A stretch of DNA of 64,000 nt from Streptomyces sp. LUP47B (GTDB taxonomy: Bacteria > Actinomycetota > Actinomycetes > Streptomycetales > Streptomycetaceae). The translations under genes were made by a program, and so were the position numbers. Location: NCBI RefSeq assembly GCF_001746295.1, contig NZ_MJAH01000002.1, positions 720,908 through 784,907 on the forward strand, read 5' to 3'. Under the pieces are notes generated by a model, which saw nothing but the letters and a program-made list of their open reading frames with translations, was not told the origin of the DNA and ran no database searches. Positions 8,805-17,454 of this stretch are shown here, piece by piece (position 1 is the stretch's first letter; every line of letters begins with the position of its first letter).

Positions 8805-9317
8805 ATGTCAGAGCTGACCCTCACGGTCATGCGGCTGGGTTTCCTGGCCGTACTGTGGCTGTTCGTGATCGTGGCCGTGCAGGTCATCCGCAGCGACCTG
8901 TTCGGTACGCGTGTCACCCAGCGCGGCTCGCGCCGGGAAGCCGGCCGGGCCCAGCAGGCCCAGCGGCAGGCGCCTCCGCAGCAGCGCCAGCAACCGGCCG
9001 CCGGCGGCCGCCAGCGCCGTAACGCCCCCACCAAGCTCGTCGTGTCCGAGGGCACCCTCACCGGCACCACCGTCGCGCTGCAGGGCCAGACCATCACGCT
9101 GGGCCGGGCGCACGACAGCACCATCGTGCTGGACGACGACTACGCCTCCAGCCGCCATGCCAGGATCTACCCGGACCGCGACGGTCAGTGGATCGTCGAG
9201 GACCTGGGCTCCACCAACGGCACGTATCTCGACCGAACGCGGCTGACGACCCCGACACCGATTCCGCTGGGCGCGGCGATCCGCATCGGCAAGACCGTCA
9301 TCGAGCTGCGGAAGTAG
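8805..9317 (+). CDS. fhaB: FhaB (FipA-like): membrane-anchored FHA domain protein
   Basis: A 170-residue protein with one N-terminal membrane helix (about residues 7-27), a basic Gln/Arg-rich linker, and a C-terminal FHA domain with LGRAHDSTIVLDDDYASSRHA and DLGSTNGTYL. The FHA residues for phosphothreonine binding (Arg, Ser, Asn) are present. The mycobacterial orthologue FipA binds phosphorylated division proteins during stress. It starts 10 bp after fhaA with a GGGGG ribosome site. Confidence 0.93.
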   Translation: MSELTLTVMRLGFLAVLWLFVIVAVQVIRSDLFGTRVTQRGSRREAGRAQQAQRQAPPQQRQQPAAGGRQRRNAPTKLVVSEGTLTGTTVALQGQTITLGRAHDSTIVLDDDYASSRHARIYPDRDGQWIVEDLGSTNGTYLDRTRLTTPTPIPLGAAIRIGKTVIELRK

Positions 9318-9409
9318 TGCTACATCATGAATAGGCGCGAGCGGAGCGAGCACGCGGTGTGGGCCCCCACCCCGGGCCCCGGCGCGCTCCCGACCGGAGG
9401 GTGGGCACC

Positions 9410-10981
9410 GTGCGGATGTACCCGGAGCCGACGGGCGAGGTGCGCATGAGTCTGTCACTGCGCTTCGCCGCCGGATCGCACAAAGGCATGATCCGGGAGG
9501 GCAACGAGGACTCCGGATACGCCGGGCCCCGCCTGCTCGCCATCGCCGACGGCATGGGCGGCGCCGCCGCCGGCGAGGTCGCCTCCTCCGAGGCCATCTC
9601 CACCATCGTCGCCCTTGACGACGACGTGCCCGGCTCCGACGTCCTCACCTCGCTCGGCGTGGCCGTCCAGCGCGCCAACGACCAGCTGCGCTCCATGGTC
9701 GAGGAGGACCCCCAGCTCGAAGGCATGGGGACCACGCTGACCGCGCTGCTGTGGACGGGCCAGCGCCTCGGCCTCGTGCACGTCGGCGACTCGCGCGCGT
9801 ACCTGCTGCGCGACGGTGTCCTCACGCAGATCACCCAGGACCACACCTGGGTGCAGCGCCTGGTCGACGAGGGCCGCATCACCGAGGAAGAGGCCACCAC
9901 CCACCCCCAACGCTCGCTGCTGATGCGGGCGTTGGGCAGCGGCGAACACGTCGAGCCCGACCTCTCCATCCGTGAGGTCCGCGCCGGCGACCGCTACCTG
10001 ATCTGCTCCGACGGTCTGTCCGGCGTCGTCTCCCACCAGACGCTCGAGGACACCCTCGCCAGCTACCAGGGCCCCCAGGAGACCGTGCAGGAGCTCATCC
10101 AGCTGGCACTGCGCGGCGGCGGCCCCGACAACATCACCGTCATCGTCGCGGACGTCCTGGACCTGGACACCGGGGACACCCTCGCCGGGCAGCTCTCCGA
10201 CACCCCGGTCGTGGTCGGCGCGGTCGCCGAGAACCAGCACCAGCTGCACGACAACAACATCATGCAGACCCCCGCGGGCCGCGCCTCCGGGCTCGGCCGC
10301 CAGGGCCACGGGCAGGGCGGAGGCGGCGAGTACGGCAATCCCGGCTCCTCCGACACCACCGGCTACATCCCCGCGGGCAGCTTCGGCGACTACTCCGACG
10401 ACGACTTCGTCAAGCCCCGCAAGGGCCGTAAGTGGCTGAAGAGATCCTTCTACTCGGTCCTCGCGCTCGCCGTCATCGGCGGTGGCCTCTACGGCGGCTG
10501 GCGCTGGACGCAGACCCAGTACTACGTCGGCGTCAACGACGAGCACGTGGCGCTGTACCGCGGCATCAGCCAGGACCTGGCGTGGGTCTCGCTCTCGAAG
10601 GTGTCCAAGGACCACCCCGAGATCGAACTCAAGTACCTGCCGCCGTACCAGCAGAAGTCGGTCGAGGGCACCATCGCCGAGGGCGACCTGAAGACGGCCC
10701 AGAAGAAGATCGACGAACTGGGCGTCCAGGCCTCCGCGTGCAAGAAGCAGGCCGAGGCGCAGGCCAAGGAGAGCGAGAAGAACTCCAAGACGGGCGAGGG
10801 CCAGGCCGGCGGCACCACGGGAACCACTCAGTCCTCCCTGACGTCCAAGGCCACACCGACCCCGACGAGCACGTCCTCCCCGTCCCCGAACGCTTCCGCA
10901 TCCCCGACGCCCACTCCCACCCCCGGCCCCACCCTCTCGGACGAGGAGAAGCAGGTCGTCGGGAACTGCGGTACGCAGTAG
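9410..10981 (+). CDS. pstP: PstP: PP2C-family Ser/Thr protein phosphatase
   Basis: A 523-residue membrane phosphatase opposing PknB. The PP2C catalytic domain (about residues 15-255) contains the metal-binding motifs GNEDS, ADGMGG, VGDSRAYL, SDGLSG and GGPDNIT. A Gly/Gln-rich linker leads to one membrane helix (about residues 345-365) and an outside domain ending in a Ser/Thr/Pro-rich tail. GTG 9410 was chosen because GGAGG lies 9 nt upstream; GTG 9401 and ATG 9446 are alternatives. The 92-bp gap from fhaB suggests the same operon. Confidence 0.93.
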   Translation: MRMYPEPTGEVRMSLSLRFAAGSHKGMIREGNEDSGYAGPRLLAIADGMGGAAAGEVASSEAISTIVALDDDVPGSDVLTSLGVAVQRANDQLRSMVEEDPQLEGMGTTLTALLWTGQRLGLVHVGDSRAYLLRDGVLTQITQDHTWVQRLVDEGRITEEEATTHPQRSLLMRALGSGEHVEPDLSIREVRAGDRYLICSDGLSGVVSHQTLEDTLASYQGPQETVQELIQLALRGGGPDNITVIVADVLDLDTGDTLAGQLSDTPVVVGAVAENQHQLHDNNIMQTPAGRASGLGRQGHGQGGGGEYGNPGSSDTTGYIPAGSFGDYSDDDFVKPRKGRKWLKRSFYSVLALAVIGGGLYGGWRWTQTQYYVGVNDEHVALYRGISQDLAWVSLSKVSKDHPEIELKYLPPYQQKSVEGTIAEGDLKTAQKKIDELGVQASACKKQAEAQAKESEKNSKTGEGQAGGTTGTTQSSLTSKATPTPTSTSSPSPNASASPTPTPTPGPTLSDEEKQVVGNCGTQ

Positions 10982-11008
10982 GCACGCCGTGAGAGGCCCT
11001 GTCACACG

Positions 11009-12463
11009 ATGAGCAGCAGTACTTCGAACACGTCGACGCACCACACGTCCACGATCGGCGCGATCGGCGCCCCGAGCCGCCGCAACACCGAGCTGGCGTT
11101 GCTGGTGTTCGCCGTCCTGATCCCGGTCTTCGCGTACGCCAACGTGGGCCTGGCCATCAACGACGAGGTCCCCACCGGGCTGCTGAGCTACGGCCTGGGC
11201 CTCGGTCTGCTGGCCGGCGTCGCCCATCTCGTCGTCCGCAAGTTCGCCCCGTACGCGGACCCGCTGATGCTGCCCCTGGCCACCCTGCTCAACGGCCTCG
11301 GACTCGTCGCGATCTGGCGTCTCGACCAGTCCAAGCTGCTCCAGCAGATCCATGTCGCCGGCGGCAAGGCCACCAACCAGCTGATCTACACGGCGATGGG
11401 CATCGCGCTGTTCGCCGTCGTCCTGATCTTCCTCAAGGACCACCGCGTCCTGCAGCGCTACACCTACATCTCCATGGTCGGCGCGCTGGTCCTGCTGCTC
11501 CTCCCGCTGGTGCCGGGCCTGGGCGCCAACATCACCTACGGCGCCAAGATCTGGATCCAGGTCGGCAGCTTCACCATCCAGCCCGGCGAGTTCGCCAAGA
11601 TCGTCCTCGCGGTGTTCTTCGCCGGCTACCTCATGGTCAAGCGGGACGCGCTCGCCCTCGCCAGCCGCCGCTTCATGGGCCTGTACCTGCCGCGCGGCCG
11701 CGACCTCGGACCGATCATCGTCGTCTGGATGATCTCGATCCTCATCCTGGTGTTCGAGACCGACCTCGGTACCTCGCTGCTGTTCTTCGGAATGTTCATC
11801 ATCATGCTGTACGTCGCCACCGAGCGGACCAGCTGGATCGTCTTCGGTCTGCTGATGTCCGGCGCCGGCGCCGTCGGCGTGGCCAGCTTCGAGCCCCACG
11901 TCCAGACCCGTGTCCAGGCCTGGCTCGACCCCATGCACGAGTACCTGCTCAGCCGCAACGGCAGCAATGACGGCCTCGTCCACTCCGAGCAGGCCATGCA
12001 GGCCCTGTGGGCCTTCGGCTCCGGCGGCACCCTCGGCACCGGCTGGGGACAGGGCCACTCCGAGCTCATCCGCTTCGCCGCCAACTCCGACTTCATCCTC
12101 GCCACCTTCGGCGAGGAGCTGGGCCTGGCCGGTCTCATGGCGATCCTGCTGATCTACGGCCTGATCGTGGAGCGCGGCGTCCGCACCGCCCTCGCCGCCC
12201 GCGACCCGTTCGGCAAGCTCCTCGCGATCGGCCTGTCCGGCGCCTTCGCGCTCCAGGTCTTCGTGGTGGCCGGCGGCGTGATGGGCCTGATCCCGCTGAC
12301 CGGTATGACGATGCCCTTCCTGGCGTACGGCGGTTCCTCCGTCATCGCCAACTGGGCCCTGATCGGCATCCTGATCAGAATCAGCGACACCGCACGCCGC
12401 CCGGCGCCCGCCCCCGCCCCCAGCCCCGACGCCGAGATGACCCAGGTGGTCCGCCCGTCATGA
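11009..12463 (+). CDS. rodA: RodA/FtsW-family peptidoglycan polymerase
   Basis: A 484-residue SEDS protein with 10 or more membrane helices. Family landmarks are LVLLLLPLVPGLGANITYGAKIW, IQPGEFAKIVLAVFFAGYL, the catalytic-region Asp in FETDLGTSLLFFG, and GLIPLTGMTMPFLAYGGSS near the C terminus. SEDS proteins polymerise glycan strands from lipid II together with a class B PBP; the partner PbpA overlaps its stop codon by 4 nt. RodA fits position and length, but actinobacterial RodA and FtsW are hard to separate without alignment. Confidence 0.92.
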   Translation: MSSSTSNTSTHHTSTIGAIGAPSRRNTELALLVFAVLIPVFAYANVGLAINDEVPTGLLSYGLGLGLLAGVAHLVVRKFAPYADPLMLPLATLLNGLGLVAIWRLDQSKLLQQIHVAGGKATNQLIYTAMGIALFAVVLIFLKDHRVLQRYTYISMVGALVLLLLPLVPGLGANITYGAKIWIQVGSFTIQPGEFAKIVLAVFFAGYLMVKRDALALASRRFMGLYLPRGRDLGPIIVVWMISILILVFETDLGTSLLFFGMFIIMLYVATERTSWIVFGLLMSGAGAVGVASFEPHVQTRVQAWLDPMHEYLLSRNGSNDGLVHSEQAMQALWAFGSGGTLGTGWGQGHSELIRFAANSDFILATFGEELGLAGLMAILLIYGLIVERGVRTALAARDPFGKLLAIGLSGAFALQVFVVAGGVMGLIPLTGMTMPFLAYGGSSVIANWALIGILIRISDTARRPAPAPAPSPDAEMTQVVRPS

Positions 12464-13932
12464 ACAAGCCCCTGCGCCGGATCGCGATCTTCTGCGGCCT
12501 CCTGGTCCTGGCCCTGCTCGTCCGCGACAACTGGCTCCAGTACGTCAAGGCCGACAGCCTCAGGGAGGACACGAACAACCGCCGCGTCCTCATCGCCCGG
12601 TACGCCACTCCCCGCGGCGACATCATCGTCGACGGCAAGGCGATCACCGGGCACGCGGAGACGACCTCGGGCGACTTCAAGTACAAGCGCACCTACAAGG
12701 ACGGCGCGATGTGGGCGCCGGTCACCGGCTTCGTCTCGCAGTCCTACGGCGCCACCCAGCTGGAGTCCATCGAGGACGGCATCCTCACCGGCACCGACGA
12801 CCGGCTCTTCTTCCGCAACACCCTCGACATGCTCACCGGCAAGCCGAAGGAGGGCGGCAACGTCGTCACCACCCTCAGCGCCGCCGCGCAGAAGGCCGCC
12901 TACAACGGTCTGAAGAAGCAGGGCGGCAAGGGCGCGGTCGCCGCCATCGAGCCCTCCACCGGCAAGATCCTTGCGCTGGCCTCCTACCCGTCGTACGACC
13001 CGTCGACCATCGCCGGCGGCAGCGACGCCGACGCGGAGGCCTGGAAGAAGCTCGACAAGAAGAACAACCCCGACGACCCGAGCCTCAACCGGGCGCTGCG
13101 CGAGGTCTACCCGCCCGGCTCCACCTTCAAGGTCGTCACCGCGGCCGCCGCGCTGGAGAACGGCCTGTACAAGACGGCCGACGAGAAGACCGACTCCCCG
13201 CTGCCCTGGACCATGACCGGTACCAGGACCCAGCTGAAGAACGAGGGCAACATCCCCTGCAAGAACGCCACCCTGCGGGTCGCGCTGCAGTACTCGTGCA
13301 ACACCGTCTTCGGCAAGATCGGCGCCGACCTCGGCAACGACAAGATGCTCGAAGAGGCCAAGAAGTTCGGCTTCACCGAGGAGCAGTTCACGCCGGTCCG
13401 CTCCAGCGCACCGGTCTTCTCCGACGACATGAACCCCTCGCAGACCGCGCTGTCCTCGATCGGCCAGTACAACACCGCCGCGACCCCGCTCCAGATGGCC
13501 ATGGTCGCCTCGGCCGTCGCCAACAACGGCACCCTGATGAAGCCGTACATGGTCGACTCCCTCCAGGCCCCGAACGTGGACACCCTGGAGAAGACCGAGC
13601 CGGAGAAGATGAGCGAGCCGCTGTCGGCGGAGAACGCGCAGATCCTCCAGTCGATGATGGAGACGGTCGTCCAGAAGGGCACCGGCACGACGGCGCAGAT
13701 CGACGGCGTCACCGTGGGCGGCAAGACCGGTACCGCCCAGCACGGCGAGAACAACAGCAAGAACCCGTACGCCTGGTTCATCTCGTACGCCAAGGTCGGC
13801 GACAGCGCTCCGGTCGCCGTGGCCGTGGTCGTCCAGGACGACAACGCGGTGCGCGAGAACATCTCCGGCAGCGGTCTCGCGGCGCCCATCGCCAAGAGCG
13901 TCATGGAGGCGGTCATCGACTCCAAGAAGTGA
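12460..13932 (+). CDS. pbpA: PbpA: class B penicillin-binding protein
   Basis: A 490-residue transpeptidase with one N-terminal membrane helix (residues 8-22). Active-site motifs are STFK (221-224, nucleophile Ser221), SCN (279-281) and KTG (422-424). It cross-links peptidoglycan in the periplasm together with the SEDS polymerase encoded just upstream, with which it shares an ATGA overlap. Its N-terminal pedestal is short, as in mycobacterial PbpA rather than FtsI. Several cysteines in the catalytic domain (Cys267, Cys280) could form a disulfide. Confidence 0.95.
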   Translation: MNKPLRRIAIFCGLLVLALLVRDNWLQYVKADSLREDTNNRRVLIARYATPRGDIIVDGKAITGHAETTSGDFKYKRTYKDGAMWAPVTGFVSQSYGATQLESIEDGILTGTDDRLFFRNTLDMLTGKPKEGGNVVTTLSAAAQKAAYNGLKKQGGKGAVAAIEPSTGKILALASYPSYDPSTIAGGSDADAEAWKKLDKKNNPDDPSLNRALREVYPPGSTFKVVTAAAALENGLYKTADEKTDSPLPWTMTGTRTQLKNEGNIPCKNATLRVALQYSCNTVFGKIGADLGNDKMLEEAKKFGFTEEQFTPVRSSAPVFSDDMNPSQTALSSIGQYNTAATPLQMAMVASAVANNGTLMKPYMVDSLQAPNVDTLEKTEPEKMSEPLSAENAQILQSMMETVVQKGTGTTAQIDGVTVGGKTGTAQHGENNSKNPYAWFISYAKVGDSAPVAVAVVVQDDNAVRENISGSGLAAPIAKSVMEAVIDSKK

Positions 13933-14101
13933 CCCCGCTCACGTCGCCTTCACATCGGTGCACGTTGCGATACCGGTCCTGTATCGGCTGACGCACTTGG
14001 CCAGGTCACACAAAGCTAGCCGGGTACGGTAGGCCCGGAGTGCAGCCTCCGACCGCACACACGTGCCGGTCGGGACCGACGGAGAGGGCTGGTAGGAAGC
14101 T

Positions 14102-16099
14102 ATGGAAGAGCCGCGTCGCCTCGGCGGCCGGTACGAGCTGGGCCAGGTGCTCGGCCGTGGTGGCATGGCGGAGGTCTACCTCGCCATGGACACGCGCCTC
14201 GGCCGCACAGTGGCGGTGAAGACGCTGCGCGCGGACCTCGCGCGTGATCCGTCCTTCCAGGCCCGGTTCCGCCGGGAGGCCCAGTCGGCCGCCTCGCTCA
14301 ACCATCCCGCGATCGTGGCGGTCTACGACACGGGCGAGGACTACATCGACGGGGTCTCGATCCCGTACATCGTCATGGAGTACGTCGACGGCTCCACGCT
14401 CCGCGAGCTGCTGCACTCCGGCCGCAAGCTGCTGCCGGAGCGCTCCCTGGAGATGACCATCGGGATCCTCCAGGCACTGGAGTACTCCCACCGCAGCGGC
14501 ATCGTCCACCGGGACATCAAGCCGGCGAACGTGATGCTCACGCGCAACGGCCAGGTCAAGGTGATGGACTTCGGCATCGCCCGCGCCATGGGCGACTCCG
14601 GTATGACGATGACGCAGACCTCCGCGGTCATCGGCACCGCGCAGTACCTCTCGCCGGAGCAGGCGAAGGGCGAGCAGGTCGACGCGAGGTCCGACCTCTA
14701 CTCCACCGGCTGTCTCCTCTACGAGCTGCTGACGGTCCGTCCGCCCTTCGTGGGCGACTCCCCGGTGGCCGTCGCGTACCAGCACGTACGCGAGGAGGCG
14801 CAGCCCCCGTCGGTCTTCGACCCGGAGATCACGCCCGAGATGGACGCCATCGTCCTCCGGGCCCTGGTCAAGGACCCGAACTACCGCTACCAGTCGGCCG
14901 ACGAGATGCGCGCCGACATCGAGGCCTGCCTCGACGGCCAGCCGGTCGCGGCCACCGCGGCGATGGGCTCGGTGGGCTACGGCGGCTACCCGGACGACCA
15001 GCCGACCACGGCCCTGCGCTCGGACGCGGGCGCCACCACCATGCTGCCGCCCATGAGCCCGGACGACGGCGGCTTCGGCTACGACGACCGCCCCGACCGG
15101 CGCCGCCAGAAGAAGTCGAACACCTCGACGATCCTGCTGGTGGTGGCGGGCATCCTGGTGCTCGTCGGCGCGATCCTGATCGGCAAGTGGATCTTCAGCG
15201 GCAACGGGGGCGCGGGCAACGACCAGGTGGCCGTGCCGAACATCGTCAACCAGTCGCGGGCCGACGCCACGAAACAGCTGGGCAACGTCGACCTGAAGGT
15301 CGGTGACGTCACGCAGAAGGCGTGTGAGAACACGGCCAAGGGCAACGTCTGCGAGCAGAACCCGACGGGCGGCACCAAGGTCGACAAGAACTCCGCCGTC
15401 AGCATCGTGGTGTCCACCGGGGCGCCCAAGGTGGCCGTCCCCAGTGTCCTCGGCCTGGATGTCGACAAGGCCACGGAGACGTTGGAGGACGACCAGTACC
15501 AGTTCGTCGTCAAGACCAAGCAGCAGGTGTCCACCGAAGAGCCGGGCACCGTCCTGAACCAGGACCCGAAACTGGGCGCGGAGGTGGAGAAGGGCTCCAC
15601 CGTCACCCTCACCATCGCCAAGGCCGAAGCTAAGTCCACGGTCCCGGATGTCGTCGACCGGTCCTGTGACGAAGCCAGGGCACAGATGCAGGCCAACAAC
15701 CTCGTCGGCAACTGCACCCAGGTGGAGACCGACGACACCAGCAAGATCAACAAGGTCATCTCGACCACACCGCAAGCCGGCACCCAGGTCGACAAGAACT
15801 CCCCGGTCAACATCCAGATCGGCAAGCCGAAGGACAAGGTCGAGGTCCCAGACGTCAGGGGCCGCACGGTCGCCCAGGCCAAGCAGATCCTCAACAGCGC
15901 CGGCTTCACGAACATCCAGTTCGCCAACGGCAGCGACCAGAGCGACACCGCCCTGGTGGCCCAGCAGGACCCGGGCGGGGGCAACGAGGTCGACGACCCG
16001 GGCAACACCCCGATCACCCTGGCCACTGTGGGCGTCGGCGGCAACAACAACGGCGGCAACAACGGCGGCGGAAACTTCTTCGGAGGCGGGAGCGGCTGA
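14102..16099 (+). CDS. pknB: PknB: transmembrane PASTA Ser/Thr protein kinase
   Basis: A 665-residue receptor kinase. The kinase domain covers residues 11-275: Gly-rich loop LGRGGMAEV, catalytic Lys40, HRDIKPAN (136-143), DFG (156-158) and an activation loop TMTQTS with the two Thr positions phosphorylated in mycobacterial PknB. A membrane helix near residues 340-362 leads to four extracellular PASTA repeats that bind peptidoglycan fragments, then a Gly/Asn-rich tail. PASTA 1 and PASTA 3 each hold two cysteines. A 169-bp gap from pbpA may contain its own promoter. No second kinase (pknA) is present in the cluster, unlike mycobacteria. Confidence 0.95.
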   Translation: MEEPRRLGGRYELGQVLGRGGMAEVYLAMDTRLGRTVAVKTLRADLARDPSFQARFRREAQSAASLNHPAIVAVYDTGEDYIDGVSIPYIVMEYVDGSTLRELLHSGRKLLPERSLEMTIGILQALEYSHRSGIVHRDIKPANVMLTRNGQVKVMDFGIARAMGDSGMTMTQTSAVIGTAQYLSPEQAKGEQVDARSDLYSTGCLLYELLTVRPPFVGDSPVAVAYQHVREEAQPPSVFDPEITPEMDAIVLRALVKDPNYRYQSADEMRADIEACLDGQPVAATAAMGSVGYGGYPDDQPTTALRSDAGATTMLPPMSPDDGGFGYDDRPDRRRQKKSNTSTILLVVAGILVLVGAILIGKWIFSGNGGAGNDQVAVPNIVNQSRADATKQLGNVDLKVGDVTQKACENTAKGNVCEQNPTGGTKVDKNSAVSIVVSTGAPKVAVPSVLGLDVDKATETLEDDQYQFVVKTKQQVSTEEPGTVLNQDPKLGAEVEKGSTVTLTIAKAEAKSTVPDVVDRSCDEARAQMQANNLVGNCTQVETDDTSKINKVISTTPQAGTQVDKNSPVNIQIGKPKDKVEVPDVRGRTVAQAKQILNSAGFTNIQFANGSDQSDTALVAQQDPGGGNEVDDPGNTPITLATVGVGGNNNGGNNGGGNFFGGGSG

Positions 16100-16123
16100 C
16101 CGCACGGAGAACTCCGCACAGTG

Positions 16124-16162
16124 ACAAGCCCCGACGCCCACCACAGGGCGACGGGGCTTTGT
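16124..16162 (+). terminator. Terminator of the fhaA-pknB operon
   Basis: Inverted repeat ACAAGCCCCG..CGCCC / GGGCG.CGGGGCTTTGT with a 6-nt loop, ending in CTTTGT, 25 bp after the pknB stop. Confidence 0.8.
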
Positions 16163-16325
16163 CATGCCGACCCGCGTCCGCATCGGGAGTGGAGCCGGTG
16201 ACCTTCCGCCGACGTGTTCGCATACCGATCGTGTCTTCCCATGCTTACGACTCGTTGATCCGTTGGGGTGGGGTGACGAAGCTCTGCCCTGGCCATGGGC
16301 CATGCCTCAACCGGAAGGGCAGAAC

Positions 16326-17357
16326 GTGATCAACGAATCGGCACTGCTGGAATCCAGGACCCTGCGCGACGGCGTGCTGGAACGGACGAACGTACTCGAC
16401 AGGGTCAAAGCACTGTCGCTACTGCCGGACGGGATGCATGTGACCACGGCGATGGTGGCGGCGTACTTCGAGGTCGGCCTCACAGCCATTCGCTCGCTCG
16501 TGCTCGACCACCGCGCCGAGCTGGAAGCCAACGGGTACCACACTTTGACAGGTTCAGAACTGAGTTCCTTCAAGGAACTCAGTGGGCTCCAGTCGCGCAC
16601 CGCATCCCTCGCTCTCTTCTCCCGCCGAGCCGTCCTCAACGTCGCCATGCTCCTCCGCGACAGCGAAGTCGCACGTCAGGTGCGTGTGTACCTCCTGGAC
16701 ATGGAGTACCTGGCCCGCACCCAGCCTGTGGATAACTCTGTCCACACGGACACCGTCTCCCTCGGCGACCGCATCGACCAACGCATCACCCACATCCTCG
16801 GCAAGACCGTCGTACCGATGTTCAACGCCCTGATCGAAACATCGGGCGAGCACCGCAAGGAACTGATCGCCCTGCGGGCAGGAGTCCAGCGCATCGAGCG
16901 ACGGCTGCATCAGCACCACACCCGCCTTCAACGACTCGAAGGCGTACGGGACGACCGGCCCACCGTCGGAGTCATGGCCGCCATGGACGCCATGAACGGC
17001 CGCACGTTCGAACACCACATCGCCAAACTGCTGCGCCGGGACGGCTGCACCAACGTCGTCGTACAGGGCGGTCGCGGGGACCGGGGTGTCGACATCATCG
17101 GGCTCACTGCCGCCGGACGACGGCTCGTCGTGCAGTGCAAGAGGTTCGCGCCCTACCTCAACATCACCAGCCCGGAGGTCCAGAAGTTCGTCGGGGCGGC
17201 GAAGGTTCTCCACAACGCGGATGTGGCCCTCTACGTGGCGACCTGTCCCTTCACCCCTGAGGCCCTGAGCATCGCCGCCGAGACCGGGATCACCGTCGTA
17301 CACCGTGGGCTGCTGGAGCAGTGGAGCGCCGGGGAACCGCTGGAAGTCCTGGAGTAG
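16326..17357 (+). CDS. Fusion of phage-antirepressor-like domain and Mrr-type nuclease
   Basis: A 343-residue protein. The C-terminal 100 residues are an Mrr/type IV restriction-endonuclease fold: FEHHIAKLLRRDGC, then the catalytic GDRGVDIIG and LVVQCKRF (Asp...Gln-x-Lys pattern). The N-terminal 130 residues resemble the winged-helix ORF6N/Rha/ANT domains of phage regulators (VTTAMVAAYFEV, LFSRRAVLNVAMLLRDSEVARQVRVYLLDMEYLAR). A coiled segment (about residues 150-220) joins them. GTG 16326 was chosen for the GGAAGGG site 7 nt upstream. It likely cuts modified or foreign DNA; the N-terminal domain may choose the site. The coding sequence holds a palindrome echoed downstream. It is an insertion between pknB and the sortase operon. 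Confidence 0.75.
   Translation: MINESALLESRTLRDGVLERTNVLDRVKALSLLPDGMHVTTAMVAAYFEVGLTAIRSLVLDHRAELEANGYHTLTGSELSSFKELSGLQSRTASLALFSRRAVLNVAMLLRDSEVARQVRVYLLDMEYLARTQPVDNSVHTDTVSLGDRIDQRITHILGKTVVPMFNALIETSGEHRKELIALRAGVQRIERRLHQHHTRLQRLEGVRDDRPTVGVMAAMDAMNGRTFEHHIAKLLRRDGCTNVVVQGGRGDRGVDIIGLTAAGRRLVVQCKRFAPYLNITSPEVQKFVGAAKVLHNADVALYVATCPFTPEALSIAAETGITVVHRGLLEQWSAGEPLEVLE
16559..16583. repeat. Palindrome copy A inside the Mrr-fusion gene
   Basis: A perfect 10-bp stem (ACTGAGTTCC / GGAACTCAGT) with loop TTCAA, encoding the peptide ELSSFKELS. A near-identical palindrome lies at 17430-17454; 22 of 25 positions agree and the stem change is compensatory. Confidence 0.8.
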
Positions 17358-17375
17358 GCACGGCCCGACGCAGAG

Positions 17376-17416
17376 AGGCCCGAAGCCGCAAGAGATAGTT
17401 GCGGCTTCGGGCCTTC
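17376..17416 (+). terminator. Terminator of the Mrr-fusion gene
   Basis: A perfect 16-bp inverted repeat (AGGCCCGAAGCCGCAA) with a 7-nt loop lies 18 bp after the stop and is followed by CTTCGT. Confidence 0.8.
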
Positions 17417-17429
17417 GTCATGCTAGGTG

Positions 17430-17454
17430 ACTGAGCTCCCTCAAGGAGCTCAGT
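17430..17454. repeat. Palindrome copy B between Mrr-fusion and sortase genes
   Basis: A perfect 10-bp stem (ACTGAGCTCC / GGAGCTCAGT) with loop CTCAA. It reaches the stop codon of the minus-strand sortase and could act as its terminator, although no T-run follows. It matches copy A at 16559-16583. Confidence 0.75.

Noticed and set aside
9455..12058. An 867-codon minus-strand frame opposite pstP and rodA
   Set aside because: It is a shadow of G/C third-position bias. The protein is repetitive Gly/Ala/Leu/Asp without family motifs, and the real genes are certain.
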